In this document: in pieces, positions 1 to 8,230 of the stretch
Layout of the letters: every line of letters starts with the position of its first letter
Numbering within the stretch: the stretch's first letter is position 1
Source: Clostridia bacterium
Lineage (GTDB): Bacteria > Bacillota > Clostridia > Oscillospirales > Acutalibacteraceae
Reading direction: 5' to 3'
DNA: 64,000 nucleotides
Assembly (NCBI GenBank): GCA_017480115.1
Contig: JAFVBH010000019.1
Span: 58,897-122,896 of the forward strand
Notes under the pieces: generated by a model
Database searches by the model: none
The model's input: the letters and a program-made list of their open reading frames with translations, nothing else
What the model was told of the DNA's origin: nothing
Program-made: the position numbers and the translations under genes

Positions 1-159
1 TGACGCGTCGATAAAAACCTTGAGGTTCTCCTTGATCTTATCCTGCCCGATATAATCGTACAGCATTTTCGGCCGTAGGGATACTTCATTCTCTTCGTCT
101 TTGCTGTTAAAATCCGGCGAGACAAGACGGCTTTCTTCATCCCGGTTATAAAAATCCAT
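1..159 (-). CDS. ruvB: Holliday junction branch migration helicase RuvB, N-terminal fragment
   Basis: ATP-driven motor that pulls Holliday junctions through the RuvA tetramer. Only the first 53 codons are inside the window; the rest lies past the left edge. The translation begins MDFYNRDEESRLVSPDF and runs into SLRPKMLYDYIGQDKIKENL, the conserved RuvB start (R-P-x-x-L-x-x-Y-I-G-Q) just before the Walker A loop. A GGGAGG site lies 6 nt before the ATG, which follows the ruvA stop codon by 3 nt, so the genes are surely cotranscribed. Truncated by the window edge, not biologically broken. Confidence 0.95.
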   Translation of the reverse strand, partial: MDFYNRDEESRLVSPDFNSKDEENEVSLRPKMLYDYIGQDKIKENLKVFIDAS

Positions 160-162
160 AGC

Positions 163-768
163 TTATCCTCCCAGATGTCTGAGGGCAAATTTGATCTTAT
201 CCTCCGTCGATAACGCTTCGTCGGCTTTTGCCAGAACACGCGTCGCCTCCTGCCTGGAATAGCCCAGTACCAGCAGGGCGGCAAGCGCTTCCTCCGCGGA
301 TGCCGAAGCGGAAACAATGCCGACGTCCATGACGGGGGCGCCGCTGATTGCGCCGGATTCAATCGTCTTTGCCATTTTGTCCCGCAGCTCAAGAACGACC
401 CGTTGGGCGATCTTGGGGCCGATGCCCTGCGCCCGTTTGATGGACGCCGCGTCACCGGAGGCAATACTCAGCGCCAGCTGCGCAGGCGGCAGTACGGAAA
501 GGATCGCCACCGCTGCTTTCGGACCGACGCCGCTGACCCCGATCAGCAGCTCAAAGCAATCCAATTCCTCTTGGGTATCAAAACCGAACAGCTCGATTGC
601 GTCCTCACGGACACATGTATGAATAAAAAGCGTGGTATTGTTGCCGACGCCGCCGATATGCTTCACGGTGTTCAGCGATGTATTGATTCTGAACGCAACA
701 CCGGCGCAGGACACGGCGACAAAGCTCGCGTCCAGAGCGACAATTGTTCCTGTGATGCTGTAAAACAT
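163..768 (-). CDS. ruvA: Holliday junction branch migration complex subunit RuvA
   Basis: RuvA binds the four-way junction and loads RuvB. At 201 aa it has the normal family length. The N-terminal OB-fold (about 1-62, starting MFYSITGTIV) is followed by two helix-hairpin-helix motifs (LIGVSGVGPKAAVAIL near 75-90 and AQGIGPKIAQRVVLEL near 112-128) and a C-terminal RuvB-binding domain (EEALAALLVLGYSRQEA, about 158-174). GGAG precedes the ATG. It lies between ruvC and ruvB in one leftward operon, the common Firmicute order. Confidence 0.97.
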   Translation of the reverse strand: MFYSITGTIVALDASFVAVSCAGVAFRINTSLNTVKHIGGVGNNTTLFIHTCVREDAIELFGFDTQEELDCFELLIGVSGVGPKAAVAILSVLPPAQLALSIASGDAASIKRAQGIGPKIAQRVVLELRDKMAKTIESGAISGAPVMDVGIVSASASAEEALAALLVLGYSRQEATRVLAKADEALSTEDKIKFALRHLGG

Positions 769-781
769 TGTATTCTCCGTC

Positions 782-1294
782 TCAGTTTATTTTGTATCCC
801 GCGCGCCGCAGTTTGCCGAGCATAGAGGTACCTGCATGCCCGTGGCAAATCGCCAGCGCGAGAGAATCCGCGGTATCGTCGGGCTTTGGCACCTTTGGCA
901 GATTGAGAATGATACGCGTCATTTCCTGCACCTGTTTTTTTTCCGCTCTGCCGTAGCCCACAACGCTCTGCTTGACCTGCAGCGGAGTGTATTCAAAAAT
1001 CTCCACATGCTGTTTGACTGCCGCAAGCAGCACAACGCCGCGCGCCTGCGCCACGTCGATGGCGGTTTTTGCGTTGTTGTTAAAAAACAGCTTTTCGATT
1101 GCCATTGCCTGCGGACGGTAACGCTCGATGATCGCGTTGACGTCATCAAAAATTCGCGCCAAACGCAGCTCAAAGGGCGTGCCCGCGTCCGTAAACACCG
1201 CGCCGAAGTCCACCGGCGCAAATTTATTGTTATTATAGTCAAGAACGCCCCAGCCCACAATCGCGTAACCGGGGTCGATCCCAAGAATCCGCAT
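782..1294 (-). CDS. ruvC: Crossover junction endodeoxyribonuclease RuvC
   Basis: Resolves Holliday junctions by paired nicks after RuvAB branch migration. The 170-aa protein has the RNase-H-like fold signatures: first catalytic Asp in MRILGIDPGYAIVGWGV, the second acidic site in AIEKLFFNNNAKTAIDVAQA, and the C-terminal pair in KPDDTADSLALAICH. GAGG lies just before the ATG. Its stop is 13 bp ahead of ruvA and its start is 16 bp after the preceding Ig-like gene, so all four genes appear to share one transcript. Confidence 0.97.
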   Translation of the reverse strand: MRILGIDPGYAIVGWGVLDYNNNKFAPVDFGAVFTDAGTPFELRLARIFDDVNAIIERYRPQAMAIEKLFFNNNAKTAIDVAQARGVVLLAAVKQHVEIFEYTPLQVKQSVVGYGRAEKKQVQEMTRIILNLPKVPKPDDTADSLALAICHGHAGTSMLGKLRRAGYKIN

Positions 1295-1310
1295 ATGCTA
1301 CCTCTGCAAC

Positions 1311-1760
1311 TTATTTCTTACGTTTTTTCGTTACTGAAAAATCTACGTCCACCGCAGTATTACCAACAGTTTTTACATAGCGGTAAATACCGGCGGACAG
1401 CGGATCGTAATAGTCGGTCAACGTGACAGCGTAGCGCTGTTCATCCCCCGGCTCAAGATAATAGGAAGCGCCGGAATATGCCGGGTGCTCCTTCAGGGCA
1501 ACGGGAATAAAGTCCTCTTCCCGCAGCACATAAAGCGATGCTTGTGTATTATAAGTGACTTCGTTCGCAGTGTCGTTATGAATGGTAAAAGATAGGATTT
1601 CTTTTCCGTCACAGGCGGCAAATTCCGCGTCGTCGGTGCGCACTGTCCCTGCGGGCTTTTCTTTCAACTTTTCCAAAATCTTCTGCAATTCCCCTGTGGC
1701 AAACAGGAGCGACACCCAAAACAGAACAGATGAGAGAAGTTGCGAAAGCTTCCTTTTCAC
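1311..1760 (-). CDS. Membrane-anchored or secreted Ig-like protein of unknown function
   Basis: 149 aa, starting at a GTG codon 7 nt after GGAGG. A basic, hydrophobic N terminus (KRKLSQLLSSVLFWVSLLFA) acts as signal or anchor. A charged spacer follows, then a beta-rich domain (about 45-145: ILSFTIHNDTANEVTYN, VALKEHPAYSG, LEPGDEQRYAVTLTDYY, AGIYRYVKTV) resembling the bacterial Ig-like fold of proteins that build a protein-stability or cell-surface domain. It is first in the ruvCAB transcript and has its own promoter upstream. I do not recognise the family, and nothing in it suggests DNA repair; cotranscription with ruv is the odd point. Confidence 0.8.
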   Translation of the reverse strand: MKRKLSQLLSSVLFWVSLLFATGELQKILEKLKEKPAGTVRTDDAEFAACDGKEILSFTIHNDTANEVTYNTQASLYVLREEDFIPVALKEHPAYSGASYYLEPGDEQRYAVTLTDYYDPLSAGIYRYVKTVGNTAVDVDFSVTKKRKK

Positions 1761-1809
1761 GGCGATACCTCCGACTGCGGCAAACTGCCGCTTTTAAATA
1801 TATAGAGTT

Positions 1810-1838
1810 ATTATACTACGATTTTCCACATATTGCAA
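1810..1838 (-). promoter_or_regulatory. Sigma-A promoter of the Ig-like/ruvCAB operon
   Basis: Read leftward: -35 TTGCAA (1833-1838), 17-bp spacer, perfect -10 TATAAT (1810-1815). It lies 50 bp upstream of the GTG start at 1760, and no other gene lies between. Confidence 0.75.
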
Positions 1839-1841
1839 TAT

Positions 1842-1882
1842 AAAAATATCCTTGCACGCACATTTGTCGCATACAAGGATAT
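1842..1882 (-). terminator. Intrinsic terminator of the M29 aminopeptidase gene
   Basis: On the minus strand, ATATCCTTG (1874-1882) pairs with CAAGGATAT (1846-1854), followed directly by TTTTTAT. It sits 8 bp after the aminopeptidase stop and immediately ahead of the ruv operon promoter, separating the two leftward units. Confidence 0.8.
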
Positions 1883-1889
1883 AAACACA

Positions 1890-3128
1890 TCAGAATACAA
1901 AATTACCGTTGCGGAATACGGGAATCACAGTGCCGTCCTCCTGCACTCCGTCAATGTTGGTGTCGGCGGTACCGATCATAAAATCCACATGATTAACGCT
2001 GTGGTTGCCGCCCACCGCAGAAAGCGCCTCGCGGGTCATCGATTCTCCGCCGGCTACGGTATTGGGATAGCAGTCTCCCAGCGCCAAGTGGCAGGACGCG
2101 TTTTCATCGAACAGCGTCTCATAAAACAAAATGTGCATTTGCGAGATCGGGGATTCATAGGGAATCAGCGCCGCCTCGCCCAAATGCCGGGATCCCTCGT
2201 CGGTATTCAGGATCGCAGCAAGAATATCTTCTCCCTTTTCCGCGCCGAACGCCTCCGCCCTGCCATTTTTAAATCTGATATGGAACTTGTCAATAATAGA
2301 CCCCTGATATACCAGCGGCATTGCGGAATATACAACGCCGTCCACACGATCTTTATCGGGCATGGTGAAAATTTCTTCGGTCGGCATGTTGGGGAAATAC
2401 ACGACGCCGTCGCTGTCGGTCTCGCTGCCGCCTGCCCAAATGTGGTTCTTGACGAGCCCGACTTTCAGATCGGTGCCCAGCGCGTTGGTATAGTGCAGGT
2501 AGGAAAACGCATAATCATTCATTTTCTTCGCCCGCGCTTTCAGCACCGCGTCATGGGCGCTCCATTGGTCAAAGGCGTTCCCCGCACCGACACGCACTGC
2601 GGTAAAAATTTTCTCCCACAGCGCGTTGACTGCATCTGCGCCGCGCAGAGCAGGGAATATTTTTTCCGCCCATTTCACATTGGGATACGCGACAATCGTC
2701 CAACGTACGCCGCCCTTGTCCATAATGTCGTAAAACTCTTTATATGCCTTATGCGCTGCCACAGCCGCAGTCTGCAGCTTCTCGCCGTCAATGCCGGTAA
2801 ATATCTCCGGATCGTCGGCAATGATCGCGATATTGCAGCAGCCCTCGCGCGCGTAAAAATTGCGGCGCTCCGCCTGCCATGCGGGAATATCTCCGATTGT
2901 TTGGACAGAGACGTTTTCATACCTGACACGAGCAAAATTCTCGTCCACATACAGCATGATGACGTCTTTTACGCCCTTTTTATAACATTTCTCCGCGATC
3001 TTACAGCCAAAATCTGCAGCGATCACCGGGCAGGTGATCGTAACATATCTGTCCGCGGCAGCGTTAATACCGGCGTTGACGATCAGCTGCGCGTATTCCT
3101 CCAGCTTTTGTGCAAACTCCATTTTCAT
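1890..3128 (-). CDS. Aminopeptidase, peptidase family M29
   Basis: Cytosolic dinuclear metallo-aminopeptidase of the AmpS/PepS/aminopeptidase T type. About 412 aa, the usual size. Metal-ligand regions are visible: PTEEIFTMPDKDRVDG (Glu), SRHLGEAALIP (Glu), FDENASCHLALGDCYP (His), and NHSVNHVDFMIGT (His, Asp). No signal peptide. The open frame extends 25 codons upstream, but GGAGG lies just before the ATG at 3128; a second ATG at 3122 is equally possible on spacing. Divergent from cca. The substrate range of this member cannot be read from the sequence. Confidence 0.88.
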   Translation of the reverse strand: MKMEFAQKLEEYAQLIVNAGINAAADRYVTITCPVIAADFGCKIAEKCYKKGVKDVIMLYVDENFARVRYENVSVQTIGDIPAWQAERRNFYAREGCCNIAIIADDPEIFTGIDGEKLQTAAVAAHKAYKEFYDIMDKGGVRWTIVAYPNVKWAEKIFPALRGADAVNALWEKIFTAVRVGAGNAFDQWSAHDAVLKARAKKMNDYAFSYLHYTNALGTDLKVGLVKNHIWAGGSETDSDGVVYFPNMPTEEIFTMPDKDRVDGVVYSAMPLVYQGSIIDKFHIRFKNGRAEAFGAEKGEDILAAILNTDEGSRHLGEAALIPYESPISQMHILFYETLFDENASCHLALGDCYPNTVAGGESMTREALSAVGGNHSVNHVDFMIGTADTNIDGVQEDGTVIPVFRNGNFVF

Positions 3129-3193
3129 TACACCTCCGTCAAAATTCCAACCTATGGTAGCACATTGTCCTGCCGATTTCAAGAGAAAAGGTG

Positions 3194-3222
3194 TAGACTT
3201 CAACTTGAAAATATGCTATAAT
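3194..3222 (+). promoter_or_regulatory. Probable promoter of the cca-GH2 operon
   Basis: -10 TATAAT (3217-3222) with a poor -35 TAGACT (3194-3199) at 17 bp. It is 37 bp upstream of the cca start. The -10 is convincing; the -35 is not. Confidence 0.45.
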
Positions 3223-3258
3223 ATGTAAAAATTATTATGCGCTGGCGGGGACAGATTT

Positions 3259-4458
3259 ATGTTTTTACCGGACAATGTAATGGAATTGCTTTCAAAACTG
3301 CATGCTGCCGGCTATGAGGCGTACGCTGTCGGCGGCGCGGTGCGGGACAGCATAATGGGCAGATCTGCCGACGATTACGATATTGCGACCTCCGCATTAC
3401 CCGCGCAGACAGAAGCGGTCTTTGCCGGATACCGGGTGATTGAGACCGGAATACAGCACGGCACGGTCACAGTGATTGCGGGCGGCGCTCCGGTGGAGAT
3501 TACCACATTTCGTGTAGACGGCAGCTACAGCGACAACCGCCACCCCGACGAAGTCACCTTTACAACCTCTATAGAAGCCGACCTCTCCCGCCGTGATTTT
3601 ACGGTCAACGCAATCGCCTACGCCCCCGGGCGGGGATACATCGATCCTTTCGGCGGCAGAACAGATATAGATTCCCGCCGGATTCGCTGTGTCGGCGCGC
3701 CGGACAGGCGGTTTGACGAGGACGCGCTGCGCATTTTACGCGCCCTTCGTTTTGCTTCTGTTTTGGATTTTTCGATTGCATCGGCAACTGCGGCGGCGAT
3801 CCATGCGAAACGGGAAAATTTATCGCATGTTGCGGCGGAACGGCTGCAAAAGGAACTTGTAAAGCTGCTGAAAGGAAGCAATGTTTTCGAGATCCTGACA
3901 ACATACAACGATGTGATTTTCGGGATCATTCCCGCCTTGACGTCCATCTCGGATTGGACAGAAACCTGCCGAAGCGTGCAAAAGACCGACCCGTCGGATG
4001 GATACCTGCGCTTGGCAATGCTCTTTTATGATACGAAAAGCGCTGCGGTCACCAAAGCCGCACTCAGGGCGATGAAATTCAGCAATAGGATCACAGACAC
4101 GGTTTCCCTGCTGGTCGCCTGTCAGCATTACCCGTTTCCAAAAACAAAGGCGGCGGTCAAGCGTTTTTTGCAGATCACCGGTGAGGAAAATTTTCCCCGC
4201 TATCTTCAATGTGTGCATATAAAAAAAGGCAGCGATATTATGCCGGCGATTGCCATGTGTGCGCAAATCAAACAAAACGGAGAGTGCTGGCGGCATGCCG
4301 ACCTCGCCGTCAACGGCGCGGACGTCGGGAACGAACTGCACGTAAACGGACAGCAGATCGGTAAGCTGTTAAACGACGCGTTAAACGCAGTCATCGATGA
4401 ACGGTGCAAAAACACCTATGGCGATATAATAAGTTATTTAAAAGGAGAAGAAGCATGA
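3259..4458 (+). CDS. cca: CCA tRNA nucleotidyltransferase / poly(A) polymerase family
   Basis: Adds or repairs the 3' CCA of tRNAs. 399 aa, class II nucleotidyltransferase. The head domain shows AVGGAVRDSIMGRSADDYDI (GG-x-VRD then D-x-D catalytic aspartates), then HGTVTVI, then VTFTTSIEADLSRRDFTVNA, DPFGGRTDI and the nucleotide-selecting DEDALRILRALRFA. The neck/body is helical and has no HD phosphohydrolase motif. GGGGA precedes the ATG. The last four bases form an ATGA overlap with the glycosidase gene. The tRNA-Arg at 28 kb already encodes CCA, so for such tRNAs the role would be repair; others may need addition. Confidence 0.93.
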   Translation: MFLPDNVMELLSKLHAAGYEAYAVGGAVRDSIMGRSADDYDIATSALPAQTEAVFAGYRVIETGIQHGTVTVIAGGAPVEITTFRVDGSYSDNRHPDEVTFTTSIEADLSRRDFTVNAIAYAPGRGYIDPFGGRTDIDSRRIRCVGAPDRRFDEDALRILRALRFASVLDFSIASATAAAIHAKRENLSHVAAERLQKELVKLLKGSNVFEILTTYNDVIFGIIPALTSISDWTETCRSVQKTDPSDGYLRLAMLFYDTKSAAVTKAALRAMKFSNRITDTVSLLVACQHYPFPKTKAAVKRFLQITGEENFPRYLQCVHIKKGSDIMPAIAMCAQIKQNGECWRHADLAVNGADVGNELHVNGQQIGKLLNDALNAVIDERCKNTYGDIISYLKGEEA

Positions 4459-6848
4459 ACAAGACGATCCCCATGAACTTTGGCTGGAAATATTCCGCCG
4501 TGTATGAGACCGACATGCTGCAATGGGAGTACGATGACGCCGCGTTTGCGGACGTCAATATCCCCCACTGCAACCGAGAACTGCCGCTGAATTATTTCGA
4601 CGAAAAGGATTATCAGTTCGTCAGCTGTTACAGAAAACGCTTTGATTTGCCGCAAGAAGCTTTTACAAACGGCAGACGTGTCTTTATCCGTTTTGAGGGC
4701 GCGGCAAATTACGCGATCGTTTGTGTCAACGGCGCGGAAGTCGGCAGCCACAAGGGCGGCTATACGCAGTTCACCTTTGATATTACGCCCTATGTGCAGG
4801 AAAAAGACAATGTGGTCGCCGTTATGCTGGATTCCACTGAGCGGCCGGAGATCCCGCCTTTCGGCAATGTGGTGGATTATCTTGTCTACGGCGGCATTTA
4901 CAGAGAGGTCAGTCTGTTGATCACCGAAGCGCTGTATATCGAGGACGTCTTTGTAAAAACGCCCAATCCGCTTGACGAGCAGAAATTTATCGACGCGGAT
5001 ATTACGCTTAGTGAAGCAAGCGAGGGAACGCTGATCTGTAAATTTACGGACGCCGCGGATACTCTGCTGGCAAGCAAGGAATTCCCCTATAACGGCAAGG
5101 TTATCAATATTAATTGGTGCGTCGGCGCAGCGCAGCTTTGGGACGTTGACACGCCCAATCTGTATAAATTGAAAGTCACGCTGAACGGAGACACCACAGA
5201 AGTCCGCTTCGGTTTCCGCAAGGCGGAGTTCACAAAAGGCGGCTTTATGCTTAACGGCAGACGGCTTAAACTTGTCGGCTTGAACCGTCATCAGAGCTAC
5301 CCTTACGTGGGCAACGCGATGCCTGCCTCCGCGCAGAAAGCTGACGCGGAAGCGCTGAAATATCGCCTGGGCTGCAACTTTGTACGTACCGCCCATTATC
5401 CGGATTCCATTCATTTTCTGAACCGCTGCGATGAGATCGGACTGATCGTATTTACCGAGATGCCCAGCTGGCAGTTCCTTGGCGAGGGCGAATGGCGGAA
5501 AAACTGTCTCGATAATATCCGATCCATGGTAACAAGAGATCGAAACCACCCCTCTATCGTTTTATGGGGCGTGCGCGTCAATGAGGGCGTGGATTGCGAC
5601 GAATTTTACACCGAGACCAACGCGGTCGCAAGAAGTCTTGACCCTACCCGACAAACCGGCGGCGTGCGGAACTTTCCCCGCAGCCATCTGCTGGAGGACG
5701 TTTATACCTATAATGATTTCTCCCATGCAGGCAAGTTGATTAAACTGCTACCGCCGTTCGTCGTGGCGGGCGCTAAAGCGCCGTACCTCGTCTCGGAGCA
5801 TAACGGGCATATGTATCCCACAAAGTCCTTTGATAATGAGCCTGTTCGCCGCGAGCATGCGCTCCGGCATCTGCGGGTACAGAATCAGGCGTTCGGCAAC
5901 GACCGTATCAGCGGCGCGACCGGCTGGTGCTATGCGGATTACAATACCCATAAGGATTTCGGCAGCGGCGATAAGATCTGTTACCACGGCGTCACGGATA
6001 TGTTCCGCGTGCCGAAGCTGGCGGCAGCGGTCTATGCGTCCCAGCAGGATAGTTTCCCAGTAATGGAGTGCTCTTCCTCCATGGACATCGGCGACCACCC
6101 CGGCGGAACCACCGGACCGGTTTATATCTTTACCAACTGCGACTATGTCAAGGTCTATAAAAACGGCGAGTTAAAGAGCATCGCTTACCCCAACTTTAAA
6201 AAATATCCGCATCTTCCGCACCCGCCCATCTGCCCCGAAGATTATATCGGCGACGCATTGATTAAGGAAGAAGGGCTTACCGGCGCAGCCGCGCAACTTT
6301 TGAAGGACGCGCTTGTCGCGGCAAGTAAGGACGGCTTTGCCATGCCGCCGCAGTACTACCTGAAAGCGTTGGCTTCACTTATAGTAGGCAAGATCAGCAT
6401 CAAAAAGGCATATAATATCGTCACCAAGTATATCGCTAACTGGGGCGGCACGCAGGTGGAATACAAGTTCGAGGGTTATCAGCACGGCAAGCTGGTAAAA
6501 ACTCTTGTAAAAACCGCCCTGACAGGAAAAGATTATACCGTGACAGCTGACAGCAATACATTGGTTGAGGACGCAACCTACGACGTTACAAGGATCGAAC
6601 TTCAGGCTGTGGATCAGAACGGTAACCGGCTGCCCTACTGTAACGATGTTGCGAAGGTGCAGGTAACAGGACCGGCAGAGATCATCGGGCCCGACACGTT
6701 CGCGTTGATCGGCGGCGACAGAGCTTTCTGGGTAAAGACGGTCGGCAAATCCGGCAAAGTGAAAATCAAGGTCAGCTTTGATGGCTCGGAACCGAAAACA
6801 ATCATCCTGAATGCTATAAAAAATAAGAATATAGAAAATAGATATTGA
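4455..6848 (+). CDS. Glycoside hydrolase family 2 (beta-galactosidase/beta-glucuronidase-like), intracellular
   Basis: 797 aa from the ATG at 4455, which overlaps the cca stop and has AAAGGAG 8 nt upstream. GH2 architecture: jelly-roll sugar-binding domain (about 20-165, with DVNIPHCNRELPLNYF), Ig-like domain (about 165-270), TIM barrel (about 270-560). The acid/base Glu is in IVLWGVRVNEGVD and the candidate nucleophile Glu in YLVSEHNGHMYPTK. The extended C terminus (about 600-797) is beta-rich and includes an Ig-like segment ending in KVKIKVSFDGSEPKTI. No signal peptide, so it acts on imported oligosaccharides. Sugar specificity cannot be assigned. Confidence 0.92.
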   Translation: MNKTIPMNFGWKYSAVYETDMLQWEYDDAAFADVNIPHCNRELPLNYFDEKDYQFVSCYRKRFDLPQEAFTNGRRVFIRFEGAANYAIVCVNGAEVGSHKGGYTQFTFDITPYVQEKDNVVAVMLDSTERPEIPPFGNVVDYLVYGGIYREVSLLITEALYIEDVFVKTPNPLDEQKFIDADITLSEASEGTLICKFTDAADTLLASKEFPYNGKVININWCVGAAQLWDVDTPNLYKLKVTLNGDTTEVRFGFRKAEFTKGGFMLNGRRLKLVGLNRHQSYPYVGNAMPASAQKADAEALKYRLGCNFVRTAHYPDSIHFLNRCDEIGLIVFTEMPSWQFLGEGEWRKNCLDNIRSMVTRDRNHPSIVLWGVRVNEGVDCDEFYTETNAVARSLDPTRQTGGVRNFPRSHLLEDVYTYNDFSHAGKLIKLLPPFVVAGAKAPYLVSEHNGHMYPTKSFDNEPVRREHALRHLRVQNQAFGNDRISGATGWCYADYNTHKDFGSGDKICYHGVTDMFRVPKLAAAVYASQQDSFPVMECSSSMDIGDHPGGTTGPVYIFTNCDYVKVYKNGELKSIAYPNFKKYPHLPHPPICPEDYIGDALIKEEGLTGAAAQLLKDALVAASKDGFAMPPQYYLKALASLIVGKISIKKAYNIVTKYIANWGGTQVEYKFEGYQHGKLVKTLVKTALTGKDYTVTADSNTLVEDATYDVTRIELQAVDQNGNRLPYCNDVAKVQVTGPAEIIGPDTFALIGGDRAFWVKTVGKSGKVKIKVSFDGSEPKTIILNAIKNKNIENRY

Positions 6849-6855
6849 AATTTTG

Positions 6856-6893
6856 CCTCCTTGAATGGTATGATTGCCATACAAGGAGGTTTT
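6856..6893 (+). terminator. Intrinsic terminator of the cca-GH2 operon
   Basis: CCTCCTTG (6856-6863) pairs with CAAGGAGG (6882-6889), with an inner ATGG/CCAT extension, and is followed by TTTTAAT. It begins 8 bp after the GH2 stop. The right arm also supplies the only GGAGG for the degenerate peptide gene that follows. Confidence 0.75.
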
Positions 6894-6894
6894 A

Positions 6895-7093
6895 ATAAAA
6901 AAAATCATTCAAAATCACAGCAATTCTCTGCTCGCTGCTTTGTTTAAGCGGCGTCTTCTCTGTCTTTGCGGCAGCGGAAAGCGCACCTGCCGATCCGGCA
7001 CAAACTGCGCTTAACAACAAAGCTATATCCACTGTTGAAGACATGAAGTTCTTCTCAAGAATCGCTGATTTCTTTAATAAACTGTTTGATTGA
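6895..7093 (+). pseudogene. Decayed small secreted peptide gene (start codon lost, frame slipped in poly-A)
   Basis: From 6899 to the TGA at 7091-7093 the frame reads K-K-SFKITAILCSLLCLSG, then VFSVFAAAESAPAD, a textbook signal peptide with AAA cleavage site, then a short mature part ending MKFFSRIADFFNKLFD, an amphipathic helix. GGAGG ends 5 nt before 6895, exactly where ATG should be, but the sequence there is ATA followed by seven A and then TCA. An ATG with six A would give MKKSFKITAIL. So both the start codon and the frame are altered. It could be a true pseudogene, a homopolymer assembly error, or a gene needing slippage. Confidence 0.5.
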
Positions 7094-7118
7094 TCGACAA
7101 CAACTGAAGCTACATATC

Positions 7119-7147
7119 AAAAGCCCCCCGGCAAACACCGGAGGGCC
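7119..7147 (-). terminator. Intrinsic terminator of the 47-aa peptide gene
   Basis: On the minus strand GCCCTCCGG pairs with CCGGGGGGC (one mismatch) around a TGTTTG loop, followed by TTTTGAT. It lies 32 bp downstream of the peptide stop. Confidence 0.8.
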
Positions 7148-7178
7148 TCATTTTTCAGTTCAACATGGTGTTGAAAAT

Positions 7179-7322
7179 TTATTCGTCAGCGTTTTCCTCG
7201 GAGTCGCTGTCGCTTTTATTGGTAAGATCAAACAGTTTGCCCATAAACTCAGCAATAACCGCCAAAACCTTTCTCAGGTAATTGATCATAACGCCGATAT
7301 AGTCGTACTGTCCATAATACAT
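7179..7322 (-). CDS. 47-aa amphipathic helical peptide of unknown function
   Basis: Short gene with a complete expression cassette: promoter 7363-7391, AGAAAGGTGAT 4 nt before the ATG, and a terminator at 7119-7147. The peptide starts MYYGQYDYIGVMINYL and continues RKVLAVIAEFMGKLFDLT, with hydrophobic residues every third or fourth position (residues 9-31 form one amphipathic helix), then ends in a Ser/Asp/Glu-rich tail (NKSDSDSEENADE). No signal peptide. The layout (helix then acidic, disordered tail) matches the 52-aa peptide at 10866. Unrecognised family; membrane association is an inference from the helix. Confidence 0.75.
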   Translation of the reverse strand: MYYGQYDYIGVMINYLRKVLAVIAEFMGKLFDLTNKSDSDSEENADE

Positions 7323-7362
7323 ACAAATCACCTTTCTTCAATCATGTTATTTTTACGGTCTT

Positions 7363-7391
7363 ATCATAGCACAACCCTATGACAAAATCAA
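7363..7391 (-). promoter_or_regulatory. Sigma-A promoter of the 47-aa peptide gene
   Basis: Leftward: -35 TTGATT (7386-7391), 17-bp spacer, -10 TATGAT (7363-7368), 41 bp upstream of the ATG. Confidence 0.8.
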
Positions 7392-7444
7392 TAAAAAATA
7401 AACCGAATTAATAAAAATATCTAAATTATGACACGATTTTTCCA

Positions 7445-8227
7445 TCAATCGGAAAATTTATTCAGAAACACTCGCAAACGTTCAGATTTCGGCGCGCCGA
7501 AAATTTGATCCGGCGTCCCCTGTTCTGCAATCACGCCGTTATCCATGAAGATAATCTCGTCGGATACCTCACGGGCAAAGGTCATTTCATGGGTGACGAT
7601 CACCATGGTCATATGGGTTGCCGCCAGCTGCTTGATAACTTTCAAAATCTCGCCGGTCAATTCCGGATCCAATGCTGATGTTGGCTCGTCAAAGAACAGG
7701 ATCGACGGTTCCATACACATGGCGCGGGCAATTGAGACCCGCTGCTGCTGCCCGCCGGAAAGCTGCCAGGGGTAGTCATTCGCCTTATCGGACAGCCCCA
7801 CCTGCTCCAGCAGCCGCAGACCTTTTTCCCTGATCTCGGCAAGAATCTGTTTTTTATTCCTTTGATAGTCCTCCCGCTCCTTTGCCGCCAGCTCCGCCGC
7901 CAGCGTGACGTTTTTCAACGCTGTATATTGAGGGAAGAGATTAAAGGATTGAAAAACCAGCCCGACCGCCAGCTGCTTGCGCCGTTTTTCCGCGGCGCTT
8001 TCTTTCTTTCGGTTTTGAGCGTCAAAAACAGTTTCCGCATTCACGCGGATCACGCCGGCATCCGCATGCTCCAATGACGTAATACAACGCAGCAGCGTTG
8101 TTTTTCCGCTGCCGGAAGAGCCGATGACGGACAACACCTTGCCTTTTTTCAACGAGAATGTAATATCTTTTAATACCTTGAGCTTGCCGAAGGATTTTTG
8201 TAATCCGGTAACTTCTAACATGTTCAT
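7445..8227 (-). CDS. Polar amino-acid ABC transporter ATP-binding protein (GlnQ/HisP type)
   Basis: Cytosolic ATPase of a PAAT-family importer. 260 aa. Walker [12 protein letters not shown] (about 36-46), Q-loop [12 protein letters not shown] signature [14 protein letters not shown], Walker [17 protein letters not shown]-loop IVTHEM. An insert of about 15 charged residues ([18 protein letters not shown]) after the first strands and a second one ([14 protein letters not shown]) lengthen it slightly over the usual 240 aa. It is last in a three-gene leftward operon, 3 bp after the permease. Substrate unknown. Confidence 0.95.
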   Translation of the reverse strand: MNMLEVTGLQKSFGKLKVLKDITFSLKKGKVLSVIGSSGSGKTTLLRCITSLEHADAGVIRVNAETVFDAQNRKKESAAEKRRKQLAVGLVFQSFNLFPQYTALKNVTLAAELAAKEREDYQRNKKQILAEIREKGLRLLEQVGLSDKANDYPWQLSGGQQQRVSIARAMCMEPSILFFDEPTSALDPELTGEILKVIKQLAATHMTMVIVTHEMTFAREVSDEIIFMDNGVIAEQGTPDQIFGAPKSERLRVFLNKFSD

Positions 8228-8230
8228 TGC

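Noticed and set aside
1833..3221. 462-aa plus-strand open frame
   Set aside because: Exact antisense shadow of the M29 aminopeptidase, whose metal-ligand motifs are clear; the shadow has no family motif or ribosome site.
7119..7147. Riboswitch or leader for the ABC operon
   Set aside because: The hairpin is a simple terminator of the opposite small gene and lies on the far side of the operon.
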